From positions 1 through 48,004 of the forward strand of contig JACKMC010000019.1 of the NCBI GenBank assembly GCA_024235595.1: a stretch of DNA of 48,004 nt, read 5' to 3'. The translations under genes and the position numbers were made by a program. The first letter of the stretch is position 1. Each line of letters opens with the position of its first letter. Shown one piece after another: positions 25,232 through 33,583 of the stretch. The notes under the pieces were generated by a model, which saw only the letters and a program-made list of their open reading frames with translations, made no database searches and was not told the DNA's origin. The stretch comes from Zoogloeaceae bacterium (lineage in GTDB: Bacteria > Pseudomonadota > Gammaproteobacteria > Burkholderiales > Rhodocyclaceae).

Positions 25232-25699
25232 ATGTCCCGTTTCTTCTCCGGCCTCTACTCGGTATCGATCGTGATGTGGGTCGGCGCCATGTGGACGGTC
25301 GGCTACATGGTCGCGCCGGTGCTGTTTGCGAGCCTTTCCGATCGTGGCTTGGCGGGGGTGCTGGCGGGCAAGCTGTTTTCGCTGGTTGCCCTGCTGGGAA
25401 TCGCCGTGGCGACCTTCCTGATCGTGTTTCTGTTGTTCAGGCGCGGCGCCCAGGCGTTTCGCGGGCCGCTGCTGTGGGTGGTCGTGGCGATGCTCGGGAT
25501 GACGCTCGCCGGACACTTCGGGATCCAGCCGATCATGGCCCAGCTCAAGGCCGAGGCGCTGCCGCGAGAGGTCATGCAGAGCGTCCTGCGCGACCGCTTC
25601 GCGACCTGGCACGGCATCTCCAGCGTGCTCTACCTGGTGCAGAGCGCCTTCGGCCTGATCCTGGTGCTGATCCAGGGCCGCGGCCTGCGTCAGCCGTAG
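25232..25699 (+). CDS. DUF4149 family inner membrane protein
   Basis: The 155-residue protein has four hydrophobic segments (about 8-30, 46-68, 78-96 and 128-150) and matches the DUF4149 pattern ('VGAMWTVGYMVAPVLF' near the start, 'RFATWHGISSVLYL' near the end). The function is unknown. It follows greA by 17 nt and is probably co-transcribed. It converges on yhbY. Confidence 0.85.
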   Translation: MSRFFSGLYSVSIVMWVGAMWTVGYMVAPVLFASLSDRGLAGVLAGKLFSLVALLGIAVATFLIVFLLFRRGAQAFRGPLLWVVVAMLGMTLAGHFGIQPIMAQLKAEALPREVMQSVLRDRFATWHGISSVLYLVQSAFGLILVLIQGRGLRQP

Positions 25700-25712
25700 C
25701 GCATTGCGCTAC
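25696..25712. terminator. Short palindrome at the convergent DUF4149/yhbY end
   Basis: GTAGCGC and GCGCTAC pair over a 3-nt loop (ATT). The left arm contains the DUF4149 stop codon. Without a T tract it is at best a weak bidirectional terminator. Confidence 0.35.
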
Positions 25713-25730
25713 CGCTCGCGGCAACGGTGG

Positions 25731-26150
25731 CTAGCGCGAACGACGGGTCGCGCCCTTGGGGCCCTTGTGCAGGGTCGGCCGGCTCGGGCGGCCCATGGGC
25801 CGTGCGGGGCCGCTGCGCCGTGGCGTCTTCGCCGCACGAAGTGGTTTGGCCGGGGCCGTGGCCTTGCTGGGAGGCGGTTCCGGGTTCTCGCGCCAGACCA
25901 CGAGAATGTTGCCGATGTGCTGCACCGGCGCCGCTGCGCTGGCCGCACAGATGGCATCGATGAGCGCGGCGCGCTGGGCCTTTTCGGCGCCATAGACGCG
26001 GATCTTGATGAGCTCGTGGGCCTTGAGCGCAAGATCGATTTCCTTGAGCACGTTGTCGGTTAGCCCGTTACCGGCAACACTGACCACCGGATTCAGGTGG
26101 TGAGCCTGTGCCTTCAGTTCACGGCGGCGGGCGGGTGACAATTGGTTCAT
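25731..26150 (-). CDS. yhbY: YhbY-type CRM-domain RNA-binding protein
   Basis: YhbY binds pre-50S ribosomal RNA. The 139-residue product has the CRM fold at about 1-88 ('LKAQAHHLNPVVSVAGNGLTDNVLKEID', given here as a family landmark around 'HHLNPVV' and 'GNGLTDNV'). It then has an extra tail of about 52 residues rich in Pro, Lys and Arg, longer than the E. coli protein of about 97 residues. It is divergent from rlmE with 41 nt between starts, a conserved pairing. Confidence 0.92.
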   Translation of the reverse strand: MNQLSPARRRELKAQAHHLNPVVSVAGNGLTDNVLKEIDLALKAHELIKIRVYGAEKAQRAALIDAICAASAAAPVQHIGNILVVWRENPEPPPSKATAPAKPLRAAKTPRRSGPARPMGRPSRPTLHKGPKGATRRSR

Positions 26151-26191
26151 GATGCGGGCTCAATGGTATTCAGGGGCGTGATTTTACTCCG

Positions 26192-26812
26192 ATGAAGCGT
26201 AGCAAGACCAGCAAGTCCTGGATGCAGGAGCATGTTAACGATACCTTCGTGCAACGCGCCAAGGCCGATGGGCTGCGTTCGCGCGCCGCCTACAAGCTTC
26301 TCGAGATCGACGACAAGGATCACCTCCTGCGGCCCGGCATGGCGGTCGCCGATCTCGGCGCTGCGCCGGGTTCGTGGTGCCAGGTTGCCGCTCGCCGCGT
26401 CGGCCCCGGGGGGCGCGTGTTCGCGCTGGACCTGCTGCCGGTCGATCCGCTCGAGGGTGTCGAATTCCTCCAGGGCGACTTTTCCGACGACGAAGTGCTC
26501 GCGAATTTCGAGCGCCAGCTCGGCGGGCGCAAGCTGGACCTTGTACTTTCGGATATCGCCCCCAACATGTCCGGTATACCGTCGGCGGACCAGGCGCGGT
26601 CGATCTATCTTGCCGAACTGGTGCTTGAATTCGCACGCGAGCACCTCGCCCCGGGCGGGAAGATGTTGATCAAGGTTTTCCAGGGGGCGGGTTTCAACGA
26701 GTACCGAAACCAGATGGCGAGCGTCTTCGCCAGCGTTGCGGTGCGCAAGCCCAAGGCCTCGCGCGATCGCAGTCCCGAGGTTTATTTGCTGGGCGACAAG
26801 CGTCGCCCTTGA
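26192..26812 (+). CDS. rlmE: 23S rRNA 2'-O-methyltransferase RlmE (FtsJ/RrmJ)
   Basis: RlmE methylates a conserved uridine of 23S rRNA during late 50S assembly. The 206-residue protein starts 'MKRSKTSKSWMQEH', has 'RSRAAYKLLEID', the SAM-binding 'VADLGAAPGSWCQVA', 'DLVLSDIAPNMSG' and the C-terminal 'KPKASRDRSPEVYLL'. All parts of the K-D-K-E catalytic set appear present. It precedes ftsH by 94 nt, the conserved rlmE-ftsH order. Confidence 0.97.
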   Translation: MKRSKTSKSWMQEHVNDTFVQRAKADGLRSRAAYKLLEIDDKDHLLRPGMAVADLGAAPGSWCQVAARRVGPGGRVFALDLLPVDPLEGVEFLQGDFSDDEVLANFERQLGGRKLDLVLSDIAPNMSGIPSADQARSIYLAELVLEFAREHLAPGGKMLIKVFQGAGFNEYRNQMASVFASVAVRKPKASRDRSPEVYLLGDKRRP

Positions 26813-26832
26813 CGTGCGGATACATGTGTCGT

Positions 26833-26861
26833 TTGCCCCGGGGAACGATCACACTTAGAAT
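26833..26861 (+). promoter_or_regulatory. Possible sigma-70 promoter of ftsH
   Basis: TTGCCC (26833-26838), a 17-nt spacer and TAGAAT (26856-26861) lie 45 nt upstream of the ftsH start. I found no sigma-32 match at acceptable spacing in this gap. Confidence 0.45.
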
Positions 26862-26906
26862 CAGTCAATCAGACCGTAGCCCCTGTCGGGCTGTCGAGGA
26901 GCGGAG

Positions 26907-28799
26907 TTGAACAATCTCTTCAAGAATCTTGCGATCTGGGTGGTGATCGGCGTCGTTTTGATGACGGTCTTCAACCAGTTCAACACTCGCCAGGTGGCGC
27001 AAAGCACCATGGAGTATTCCCAGTTCATGGAGGAGGCGCGATCGGGGCGGATCTCCTCGGTGACGGTCGACGGGCGCGTGGTCAAGGCCACCACCCAGGA
27101 AGGGCGGCAGATCACTGTCTACACCCCGGGCGTCCAGGATATCTGGATGGTTTCCGATCTCATGAAGTTCGGCGTCAAGGTCAATGCCTCCAAGCCGGAA
27201 GAGGAACAATCCTTCCTCGCCAGCATCTTCGTCTCGTGGTTCCCGATGCTGCTCCTGATCGGCGTATGGATCTTCTTCATGCGGCAGATGCAGGGCGGCG
27301 GCAAGGGCGGGGCCTTCTCGTTCGGCAAGAGCAAGGCAAGAATGCTCGACGAGTCGGCAAACTCGATCACCTTCGCCGATGTGGCCGGCTGCGACGAGGC
27401 CAAGGAAGAAGTCGCGGAGCTCGTCGAGTTCCTGCGCGATCCCTCCAAGTTCCAGAAGCTCGGCGGCCGCATTCCCAAGGGCGTGCTGATGGTCGGCTCG
27501 CCGGGTACCGGCAAGACCTTGCTCGCCAAGGCGATCGCCGGCGAGGCCAAGGTGCCCTTCTTCTCGATCTCCGGCTCCGACTTCGTCGAGATGTTCGTCG
27601 GCGTGGGCGCAGCCCGTGTCCGCGACATGTTCGAACAGGCCAAGAAGCAGGCGCCGTGCATCATCTTCATCGACGAGATCGATGCGGTGGGTCGCCAGCG
27701 TGGCGCCGGGCTTGGCGGCGGTAACGACGAGCGCGAGCAGACCCTCAACCAGTTGCTCGTCGAAATGGACGGCTTCGAGGGGCAGACCGGCGTGATCGTC
27801 ATCGCGGCCACCAACCGGCCCGACGTGCTCGACCCGGCGCTGCTGCGTCCGGGCCGTTTCGACCGCCAGGTCGTCGTTTCGCTTCCCGATATTCGCGGCC
27901 GCGAGCAGATCCTGCGGGTCCACATGCGCAAGGTTCCGATCGCGCCCGATGTCGACCCCATGGTGCTGGCCCGCGGTACGCCCGGTTTTGCAGGTGCCGA
28001 CCTCGCCAACCTTGTCAACGAAGCGGCGCTGTTCGCCGCGCGCGGCAACAAGCGCCTGGTGGACATGGAAGACTTCGAGCACGCCAAGGACAAGATCATG
28101 ATGGGCGCCGAGCGGCGCTCGGTGGTGATGCCCGAAGAGGAGCGTCGCAACACCGCCTATCACGAGTCCGGCCATGCCGTGGTGGCGAAGCTGCTGGACA
28201 AGACCGACCCGGTGCACAAGGTCACCATCATTCCGCGCGGCCGTGCGCTGGGTGTGACCATGCAACTGCCGTCGCAGGATCGCTACAGCCAGGACCGTGA
28301 TCGTCTGCTGCAGACCATCGCGGTGCTGTTCGGTGGCCGTATCGCGGAAGAGATCTTCATGAACCAGATGACCACTGGTGCATCGAACGATTTCCAGCGC
28401 GCGACCGACCTGGCGCGTCGCATGGTGACGCAGTGGGGCATGTCCGACAATCTCGGCCCGATGGTCTATGGCGAAGAGGATGGCGAGATCTTCCTTGGCC
28501 GTCAGGTGACCACCCACCGTAACGTCTCCGAGGCGACCATGCAGAAGGTCGATGCCGAGATCCGGCGCATCATCGATCAGCAGTATTCGCTGGCGCGCAA
28601 CCTCATCGAGGAGAGCCGCGACAAGATCGAGGCGATGACGGCCGCACTGCTCGAATGGGAAACGCTCGATGCCGACCAGATCAACGACATCATGGACGGT
28701 AATCCGCCGCGCCCGCCCAAGCCGACCAGCCAGCAGCCCAAGCGCCCCAACGACAGCTCGTCCGGGCCGGAGCCCAGTGCTGCCGCTTCCGTAGCCTGA
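26907..28799 (+). CDS. ftsH: ATP-dependent zinc metalloprotease FtsH
   Basis: FtsH is a membrane-anchored AAA+ protease that degrades sigma-32, LpxC and damaged membrane proteins in relatives. The 630-residue protein has two membrane segments (about 7-25 and 105-125) around a periplasmic loop, an AAA+ domain with Walker A G197-SPGTGK-T204 and Walker B 'IIFIDEIDAVG', and the protease domain with H419-ESG-H423. The start is a TTG supported by AGGAG 5 nt upstream and by the family N-terminus MNNLFKNLAIW. The rare start may limit its expression. It is followed by a terminator. Confidence 0.97.
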   Translation: MNNLFKNLAIWVVIGVVLMTVFNQFNTRQVAQSTMEYSQFMEEARSGRISSVTVDGRVVKATTQEGRQITVYTPGVQDIWMVSDLMKFGVKVNASKPEEEQSFLASIFVSWFPMLLLIGVWIFFMRQMQGGGKGGAFSFGKSKARMLDESANSITFADVAGCDEAKEEVAELVEFLRDPSKFQKLGGRIPKGVLMVGSPGTGKTLLAKAIAGEAKVPFFSISGSDFVEMFVGVGAARVRDMFEQAKKQAPCIIFIDEIDAVGRQRGAGLGGGNDEREQTLNQLLVEMDGFEGQTGVIVIAATNRPDVLDPALLRPGRFDRQVVVSLPDIRGREQILRVHMRKVPIAPDVDPMVLARGTPGFAGADLANLVNEAALFAARGNKRLVDMEDFEHAKDKIMMGAERRSVVMPEEERRNTAYHESGHAVVAKLLDKTDPVHKVTIIPRGRALGVTMQLPSQDRYSQDRDRLLQTIAVLFGGRIAEEIFMNQMTTGASNDFQRATDLARRMVTQWGMSDNLGPMVYGEEDGEIFLGRQVTTHRNVSEATMQKVDAEIRRIIDQQYSLARNLIEESRDKIEAMTAALLEWETLDADQINDIMDGNPPRPPKPTSQQPKRPNDSSSGPEPSAAASVA

Positions 28800-28819
28800 T
28801 CGAGTCAGGGATCCCTTAT

Positions 28820-28842
28820 CGGGCGGCATTGCCGCCCGTTTT
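28820..28842 (+). terminator. Intrinsic terminator after ftsH
   Basis: CGGGCGGC and GCCGCCCG form an 8-bp stem with a 3-nt loop, followed by TTTT. It lies 20 nt after the ftsH stop and just before the folP start, so folP expression would rely on read-through or on its own promoter. Confidence 0.75.
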
Positions 28843-28859
28843 CATTTCCGCACACCAAG

Positions 28860-29726
28860 ATGTCTGAAATCCTGCGCTTCGGGCGCTTCGTACTCGCGCA
28901 GCGCCGACCACTCGTGATGGGCATTGTGAACCTCACGCCCGATTCATTTTCGGGCGATGGCCACGGCCACCACCTCGATGCCGCCTTGCATCATGCGGAG
29001 CAGCTTGTCGCCGGCGGCGCCGATCTGCTGGACATCGGTGGCGAGTCCTCGCGGCCCGGCGCCCAGCCGGTCGCCGAGCAGGAGGAGCTGGACCGCGTCA
29101 TGCCGCTCGTCGAGCGCCTTGCCGCCTGGCCGGTGCCGATCTCGGTCGATACCGTCAAGCCCGCGGTAATGCGGGCCGCGATCGCGGCGGGCGCAGCGAT
29201 GATCAACGACATCAACGCCTTCCGGGCGGAGGGCGCGTTCGAGGCCGTGGTGAACAGCTCCGCTGCACTTTGCATCATGCACATGAAGGGCGAGCCTCGC
29301 AGCATGCAGCAGAACCCCGAGTACGAAGACGTCGTCTCCGAGGTGGCGGCCTTTCTTGCGCAGCAAAAGGCCCGCTTCGAGCAGGCGGGCGTCGCCCGCG
29401 AGCGGCTCGTTGTCGACCCGGGTTTCGGTTTCGGCAAGACGCTCGCGCACAACCTCGCGTTGTTCAGGGCGCTCCCGGAGCTGGGTCGCATGGCGCCGCT
29501 GCTGGTCGGCGTGTCCCGCAAGTCGATGATCGGGGCGATTACCGGGCGTTCACTGCCAGAGCGGGTGTCGGGCAGCGTGGCGGCAGCCATGATGGCCGCC
29601 GATCGCGGCGCCCGCCTCTTGAGAGTGCATGACGTACGGGAGACGGTCGATGCGCTGAAAGTCCGTGCCGCGGTGCTCGATGAGGAGTGGAGCGCTCAGG
29701 AAATCACAGACCGAACGAGCGATTGA
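28860..29726 (+). CDS. folP: Dihydropteroate synthase
   Basis: FolP condenses p-aminobenzoate with the pterin pyrophosphate in folate synthesis and is the sulfonamide target. The 288-residue protein has 'MGIVNLTPDSFSGDG', 'LLDIGGESSRPGA', 'SVDTVKPAVMRAAI', 'LVVDPGFGFGKT' and 'GVSRKSMIGAITGR', all family landmarks. It lies between ftsH and glmM, the common proteobacterial order. Confidence 0.97.
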   Translation: MSEILRFGRFVLAQRRPLVMGIVNLTPDSFSGDGHGHHLDAALHHAEQLVAGGADLLDIGGESSRPGAQPVAEQEELDRVMPLVERLAAWPVPISVDTVKPAVMRAAIAAGAAMINDINAFRAEGAFEAVVNSSAALCIMHMKGEPRSMQQNPEYEDVVSEVAAFLAQQKARFEQAGVARERLVVDPGFGFGKTLAHNLALFRALPELGRMAPLLVGVSRKSMIGAITGRSLPERVSGSVAAAMMAADRGARLLRVHDVRETVDALKVRAAVLDEEWSAQEITDRTSD

Positions 29727-29809
29727 CGTCATAATTCCGACCTTTCGAGCGCCGCGAGAGATTCCCCCGGGCGCTCCAGGCGGCAACGAACAGAAGAGTG
29801 GAGCATTCA

Positions 29810-31177
29810 ATGAGCAGACAGTATTTCGGCACCGATGGCGTGCGCGGCAAGGTCGGTGAAATGCCAATCACACCGGATTTCGTGATGCGCCTCGGGTATG
29901 CCGCAGGGCTGACCCTGGTGGCGCGCGAACAGCTCGCCTTCGGCGATCGGCCGGCCGTGCTCATTGGCAAGGACACCCGCGTCTCGGGGTACATGCTCGA
30001 GGCGGCGCTGGAGGCGGGTTTTTCGGCGGCGGGCGTCGACGTGATGCTGGCCGGGCCCATCCCCACGCCGGCCGTCGCACACCTCACGCGTGCGCTGCGC
30101 CTGCAGGCCGGCGTGGTGATCTCCGCTTCGCACAACCCGTATCAGGATAACGGCATCAAGTTCTTCTCGGCCCACGGCGCGAAGCTGCCGGACGCGGTCG
30201 AGCACGAAATCGAGGCGCGCATGGATCAGCCGATGGTCTGCATGGAATCGGCTCGCCTGGGGCGGGCCCGGCGTGTCGACGACGCGGCCGGGCGCTATAT
30301 CGAGTTCTGCAAGAGCACCTTCCCCAACGAGCTCGACCTGCGGGGCATCAAGATCGCGCTCGATTGTGCGCATGGCGCCTGCTACAACATCGCCCCGAAG
30401 GTGTTCCACGAGCTGGGGGCCGATGTGGTGGCCGTCGGCGTCGAGCCGAACGGACTCAACATCAACGACGGCGTCGGCGCCACGCGGCCCGACAGCGTGC
30501 GCCGCGCGGTGCTCGAGCACGATGCCGACGTCGGGATCTCACTCGATGGCGACGGCGACCGGGTCGTGATGGTGGACCGCCACGGCGAGATCTACGACGG
30601 CGACAAGCTCCTCTACGTGATCGCAAGAACACGGCATGCCGGCGGCGTACTGGATGGCGTGGTCGGGACCCTGATGAGCAACCTCGGCTTCGAGCATGCG
30701 ATCTGCCGGCTCGGGGCGCCGTTCGCACGGGCCAAGGTCGGCGACCGCTACGTGATGGAAGTGCTCCAGGAGCGCGGTTGGCGCCTGGGCGGCGAGAACT
30801 CCGGGCACATCCTCTGCCTCGACCGCCACACCACCGGCGACGGCATCATTTCGGCGCTGCAGGTACTGGCCGCGCTGCGGGTTTCGGGCGAGACCCTTGC
30901 CGACGCCTGTTCCGACCTGTCCTTCTATCCGCAGGTGCTGATCAACGTTCGCATGCCGGCAGGGTTCAACTGGGCGGGTGACGATGCGATCACCGCTGCC
31001 AGGCTGGATGCCGAGCGCGAACTCGGCGACAAGGGGCGGGTGTTGTTGCGGCCCTCGGGCACCGAGCCACTGCTGCGGGTGATGGTGGAAGGGGCGGACA
31101 AGGTCCAGGTCGAGCGGCTTGCGCAGCGCATCGCCGACGTGGTCGCCAGCGCCTGCGACCCTGCCGCAGCCGGCTGA
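29810..31177 (+). CDS. glmM: Phosphoglucosamine mutase
   Basis: GlmM converts glucosamine-6-phosphate to glucosamine-1-phosphate for UDP-GlcNAc, peptidoglycan and LPS. The 455-residue protein starts MSRQYFGTDGVRG, has the active phosphoserine S107 in 'ISASHNPY', the metal site 'LDGDGDRVVMVD', 'GGENSGHI' and the phosphate-binding 'RPSGTEPLLRVMVEG'. The ATG at 29810 is favoured over an in-frame GTG four codons upstream. Confidence 0.97.
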   Translation: MSRQYFGTDGVRGKVGEMPITPDFVMRLGYAAGLTLVAREQLAFGDRPAVLIGKDTRVSGYMLEAALEAGFSAAGVDVMLAGPIPTPAVAHLTRALRLQAGVVISASHNPYQDNGIKFFSAHGAKLPDAVEHEIEARMDQPMVCMESARLGRARRVDDAAGRYIEFCKSTFPNELDLRGIKIALDCAHGACYNIAPKVFHELGADVVAVGVEPNGLNINDGVGATRPDSVRRAVLEHDADVGISLDGDGDRVVMVDRHGEIYDGDKLLYVIARTRHAGGVLDGVVGTLMSNLGFEHAICRLGAPFARAKVGDRYVMEVLQERGWRLGGENSGHILCLDRHTTGDGIISALQVLAALRVSGETLADACSDLSFYPQVLINVRMPAGFNWAGDDAITAARLDAERELGDKGRVLLRPSGTEPLLRVMVEGADKVQVERLAQRIADVVASACDPAAAG

Positions 31178-31235
31178 ACGATGTCCCGGGTATCGCCGGC
31201 ATGGCCCGGATTTCTCCTTGCCGAGGGGTGTCAGT

Positions 31236-31265
31236 TTGACCGTGCGGGACCCAAGCGCATACAAT
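31236..31265 (+). promoter_or_regulatory. Sigma-70-type promoter of tpiA-secG
   Basis: TTGACC (31236-31241), an 18-nt spacer and TACAAT (31260-31265) lie 29 nt upstream of the tpiA start. This is one of the best housekeeping promoter matches in the window. Confidence 0.65.
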
Positions 31266-31294
31266 TTCGCGGTTTAGGGTTTCAATAGGCGCCC

Positions 31295-32053
31295 GTGAGA
31301 AAGAAGCTGATTGCCGCGAACTGGAAGATGAACGGGGGGCTCGAGGTCAACCGGGCGCTTGTCGAGGCCGTATGCCAGGGCGGTTCGGATCTCTCGTCGG
31401 AGGTCGTGCTGTGCGTGCCGTTTCCCTACCTCGGCCAGGTCGGTGCCTTGCTGCAGGGGTCGACGATCACGCTCGGTGCGCAGAATTCGAGCGAGTTCGA
31501 ATCCGGCGCCTATACTGGCGAGGTCTCCGCCGGCATGGTGGCGGAGTTCGGTTGCAGCCATGTCATCCTGGGGCACTCGGAGCGTCGCACGCTGTTCGGT
31601 GAAAGCGATGGGCAGGTGGCCGGCAAGGTCCTGCAGGCATTGGCGGCCGGGCTGCGTCCGATCGTCTGTACCGGCGAGTGCGAGGCCGCGCGCCTCGAGG
31701 GTCGGACGACGCAGGTCGTGAGCCGGCAGCTTGCGGCGGTACTCGAAGCCGTGCCGGACGACGCGTGCGCCGCCATGGTGGTCGCCTACGAACCCATCTG
31801 GGCGATCGGGACCGGGCTCTCCGCTTCGCCGGAGCAGGCTCAGGCAGTACATCGCCAGATTCGGGCGCTGCTGAAGGATCGCTTCGGTGCGGCGGCGGAG
31901 CTGGTGCAGATTTTGTATGGCGGGAGCGTCAAGGCGGCGAACGCGTCCGCATTGTTCGCGATGCCCGACATTGACGGCGGCTTGATTGGCGGCGCATCGT
32001 TGCTTGCAGACGATTTTCTCGCGATCTGCGCGGCGGGCGACTTGGTAACTTGA
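31295..32053 (+). CDS. tpiA: Triose-phosphate isomerase
   Basis: TpiA interconverts dihydroxyacetone phosphate and glyceraldehyde-3-phosphate. The 252-residue protein has K11 in 'AANWKMNGG', H94 in 'ILGHSERR', catalytic E166 in 'AYEPIWAIGTG' and the phosphate loop 'ILYGGSVKAAN'. The usual C-V-G-E segment reads 'CTGECE', a mild variant. The start is GTG. secG follows after 23 nt. Confidence 0.97.
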   Translation: MRKKLIAANWKMNGGLEVNRALVEAVCQGGSDLSSEVVLCVPFPYLGQVGALLQGSTITLGAQNSSEFESGAYTGEVSAGMVAEFGCSHVILGHSERRTLFGESDGQVAGKVLQALAAGLRPIVCTGECEAARLEGRTTQVVSRQLAAVLEAVPDDACAAMVVAYEPIWAIGTGLSASPEQAQAVHRQIRALLKDRFGAAAELVQILYGGSVKAANASALFAMPDIDGGLIGGASLLADDFLAICAAGDLVT

Positions 32054-32076
32054 ATACGACAGGGTAGAAACACAAC

Positions 32077-32439
32077 ATGGGCAGTTATCTTTTTTCGGTC
32101 GTGCTGACGGTGCACATCCTGATCGGTCTCGCTGTGATCGGTCTTGTGCTTATGCAGCATGGCAAGGGCGCGGATATGGGCGCCGCATTCGGCAGCGGAG
32201 CCTCGGGCAGCCTCTTCGGCGCCTCCGGTTCGGCAAACTTTCTCAGCCGCATGACGGCGGTCCTGGCGACCCTGTTCTTCCTTACCAGCCTCGGCCTCAG
32301 CTATGTTGCACACAACGCCGGCAAGGCGAGCGGAAGCGTCATGGAGGCGATTCCCGCCACTGCTCCGGCAGCGCCGGCAGACGCCCCGGAAGTGCCCGCC
32401 GCAAATCCCGATTCCAAGGCTCAATCGATCCCGAAATAG
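32077..32439 (+). CDS. secG: Preprotein translocase subunit SecG
   Basis: SecG is the small auxiliary subunit of the SecYEG channel. The 120-residue protein has two membrane helices (about 4-24 and 58-78) with the conserved cytoplasmic loop 'MQHGKGADMGAAFGSGASGSLFG' landmark (short forms 'QHGKGADMG' and 'GSLFGASG'). The tail of about 35 residues is Ala/Pro-rich and acidic, as in other betaproteobacteria. It sits between tpiA and tRNA-Leu, a conserved position. Confidence 0.95.
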   Translation: MGSYLFSVVLTVHILIGLAVIGLVLMQHGKGADMGAAFGSGASGSLFGASGSANFLSRMTAVLATLFFLTSLGLSYVAHNAGKASGSVMEAIPATAPAAPADAPEVPAANPDSKAQSIPK

Positions 32440-32449
32440 TGATCTGGCC

Positions 32450-32478
32450 TTTTCTTTGGCAGTGCAGCACGATATACT
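32450..32478 (+). promoter_or_regulatory. Possible promoter of tRNA-Leu
   Basis: TATACT at 32473-32478 is a good -10 box 22 nt before the tRNA. At 17-nt spacing the -35 is the weak TTTTCT. Confidence 0.35.
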
Positions 32479-32500
32479 CGCGTTCGCTGATTTTTGTGAT

Positions 32501-32585
32501 GCCGACGTGGTGAAATTGGTAGACACGCCATCTTGAGGGGGTGGTGACGCGAGTCGTGTGAGTTCGAGTCTCACCGTCGGCACCA
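32501..32585 (+). tRNA. tRNA-Leu (anticodon GAG)
   Basis: The 85-nt sequence folds as a class II tRNA. The acceptor GCCGACG pairs with CGTCGGC, the anticodon stem is CCATC/GGTGG with loop TTGAGGG, the GAG anticodon is at 32535-32537, there is a long variable arm, and the T stem-loop is GTGAG-TTCGAGT-CTCAC. CCA is encoded at 32583-32585. It reads CUC and CUU leucine codons. Confidence 0.98.
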
Positions 32586-32595
32586 GATTAGGAGG

Positions 32596-32617
32596 ACGCC
32601 CGCGTTTGCGGGCGTTT
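32596..32617 (+). terminator. Terminator-like hairpin after tRNA-Leu, before nuoA
   Basis: ACGCCCGC (32596-32603) and GCGGGCGT (32608-32615) form an 8-bp stem with a GTTT loop and a short T run. It lies 11 nt after the tRNA and 44 nt before nuoA, so it probably separates tRNA and nuo transcription. Confidence 0.65.
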
Positions 32618-32660
32618 CCATGCGGAGCTAAGCTCTCAAATCACATTGGATGGCTGGGGC

Positions 32661-33035
32661 ATGCTGGAAAACTACTTTCCCGTCTTGATTTTCATCCTTG
32701 TTGGTCTCGCGTTCGGTTGCGTGCCGATTCTGCTTGGCCGGATCGTCGGCCCTCATCGGCCCGATGCCGAAAAGCTCTCCCCCTACGAATGCGGCTTCGA
32801 GCCCTTCGAGGACGCGCGCATCAAGTTCGACGTCCGCTACTACCTGATTGCGATCCTCTTCATTCTTTTCGATCTCGAAATCGCGTTCCTGTTTCCCTGG
32901 GCGACCATCCTCAAGGAGATCGCCGCGAACGAAGGCCTGCGCCTGTTCGGTTTTTTCGAGATGATGGTTTTTCTTGGCATTCTTCTTATCGGATACATTT
33001 GGGTCTGGAAGAAGGGCGCTCTTGAGTGGGAATGA
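32661..33035 (+). CDS. nuoA: NADH-quinone oxidoreductase subunit A
   Basis: NuoA is a small membrane subunit of complex I next to the quinone site. The 124-residue protein has three membrane helices and the conserved 'SPYECGFEPFEDAR' and 'RYYLIAILFILFDLEIAFLFPW' landmarks (short forms 'YECGFEP' and 'FDLEIAF'). The ATG at 32661 gives MLENYFPVLIF as in relatives; a TTG 15 nt upstream is possible. First gene of the 14-gene nuo operon. Confidence 0.97.
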   Translation: MLENYFPVLIFILVGLAFGCVPILLGRIVGPHRPDAEKLSPYECGFEPFEDARIKFDVRYYLIAILFILFDLEIAFLFPWATILKEIAANEGLRLFGFFEMMVFLGILLIGYIWVWKKGALEWE

Positions 33036-33090
33036 TCCTTTCGCGGCAGAAACCTGTCTGTGTTTCCCTGCACGTGAATTGGGAGGATGA

Positions 33091-33567
33091 ATGAGTATCG
33101 AGGGTGTTTTCAAAGAAGGGTTCGTCACAACGTCGCTCGACACTGTGATCAACTGGACCAGAACTGGTTCCCTTTGGCCGATGACATTTGGCCTTGCCTG
33201 TTGTGCGGTAGAGATGATCCACGCGGGCTGCTCCCGCTATGACCTCGACCGTTTTGGCGTGGTGTTCCGTCCGAGCCCGCGCCAGTCGGACCTCATGATC
33301 GTTGCCGGCACGCTGTGCAACAAGATGGCGCCGGCGCTGCGCAAGGTGTACGACCAGATGGCCGAGCCGCGCTGGGTGATCTCGATGGGCTCCTGCGCCA
33401 ACGGTGGCGGCTACTACCACTACTCCTACTCGGTGGTCCGTGGTTGCGATCGCATCGTTCCGGTGGATGTTTACGTCCCGGGCTGCCCGCCGACCGCCGA
33501 GGCCTTGCTGTACGGAATCATTCAGCTGCAGAACAAGATCAAGCGCACCAACACGATTGCGCGTTAA
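33091..33567 (+). CDS. nuoB: NADH-quinone oxidoreductase subunit B
   Basis: NuoB carries iron-sulfur cluster N2, the last electron carrier before quinone. The 158-residue protein has all four ligands: the tandem pair C37-C38 in 'GLACCAVEM', C102 in 'GSCANGGGYY' and C132 in 'PGCPPTAEALL'. A strong GGGAGGA ribosome site precedes the ATG. It follows nuoA after 55 nt. Confidence 0.98.
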   Translation: MSIEGVFKEGFVTTSLDTVINWTRTGSLWPMTFGLACCAVEMIHAGCSRYDLDRFGVVFRPSPRQSDLMIVAGTLCNKMAPALRKVYDQMAEPRWVISMGSCANGGGYYHYSYSVVRGCDRIVPVDVYVPGCPPTAEALLYGIIQLQNKIKRTNTIAR

Positions 33568-33583
33568 TCCGGAAAACGTCCCT

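Noticed and set aside
26813..26906. Sigma-32 promoter of ftsH from CTTGACG and CCCCGG
   Set aside because: The two elements are about 20 nt apart, too far for RpoH. A sigma-70-type pair fits better.
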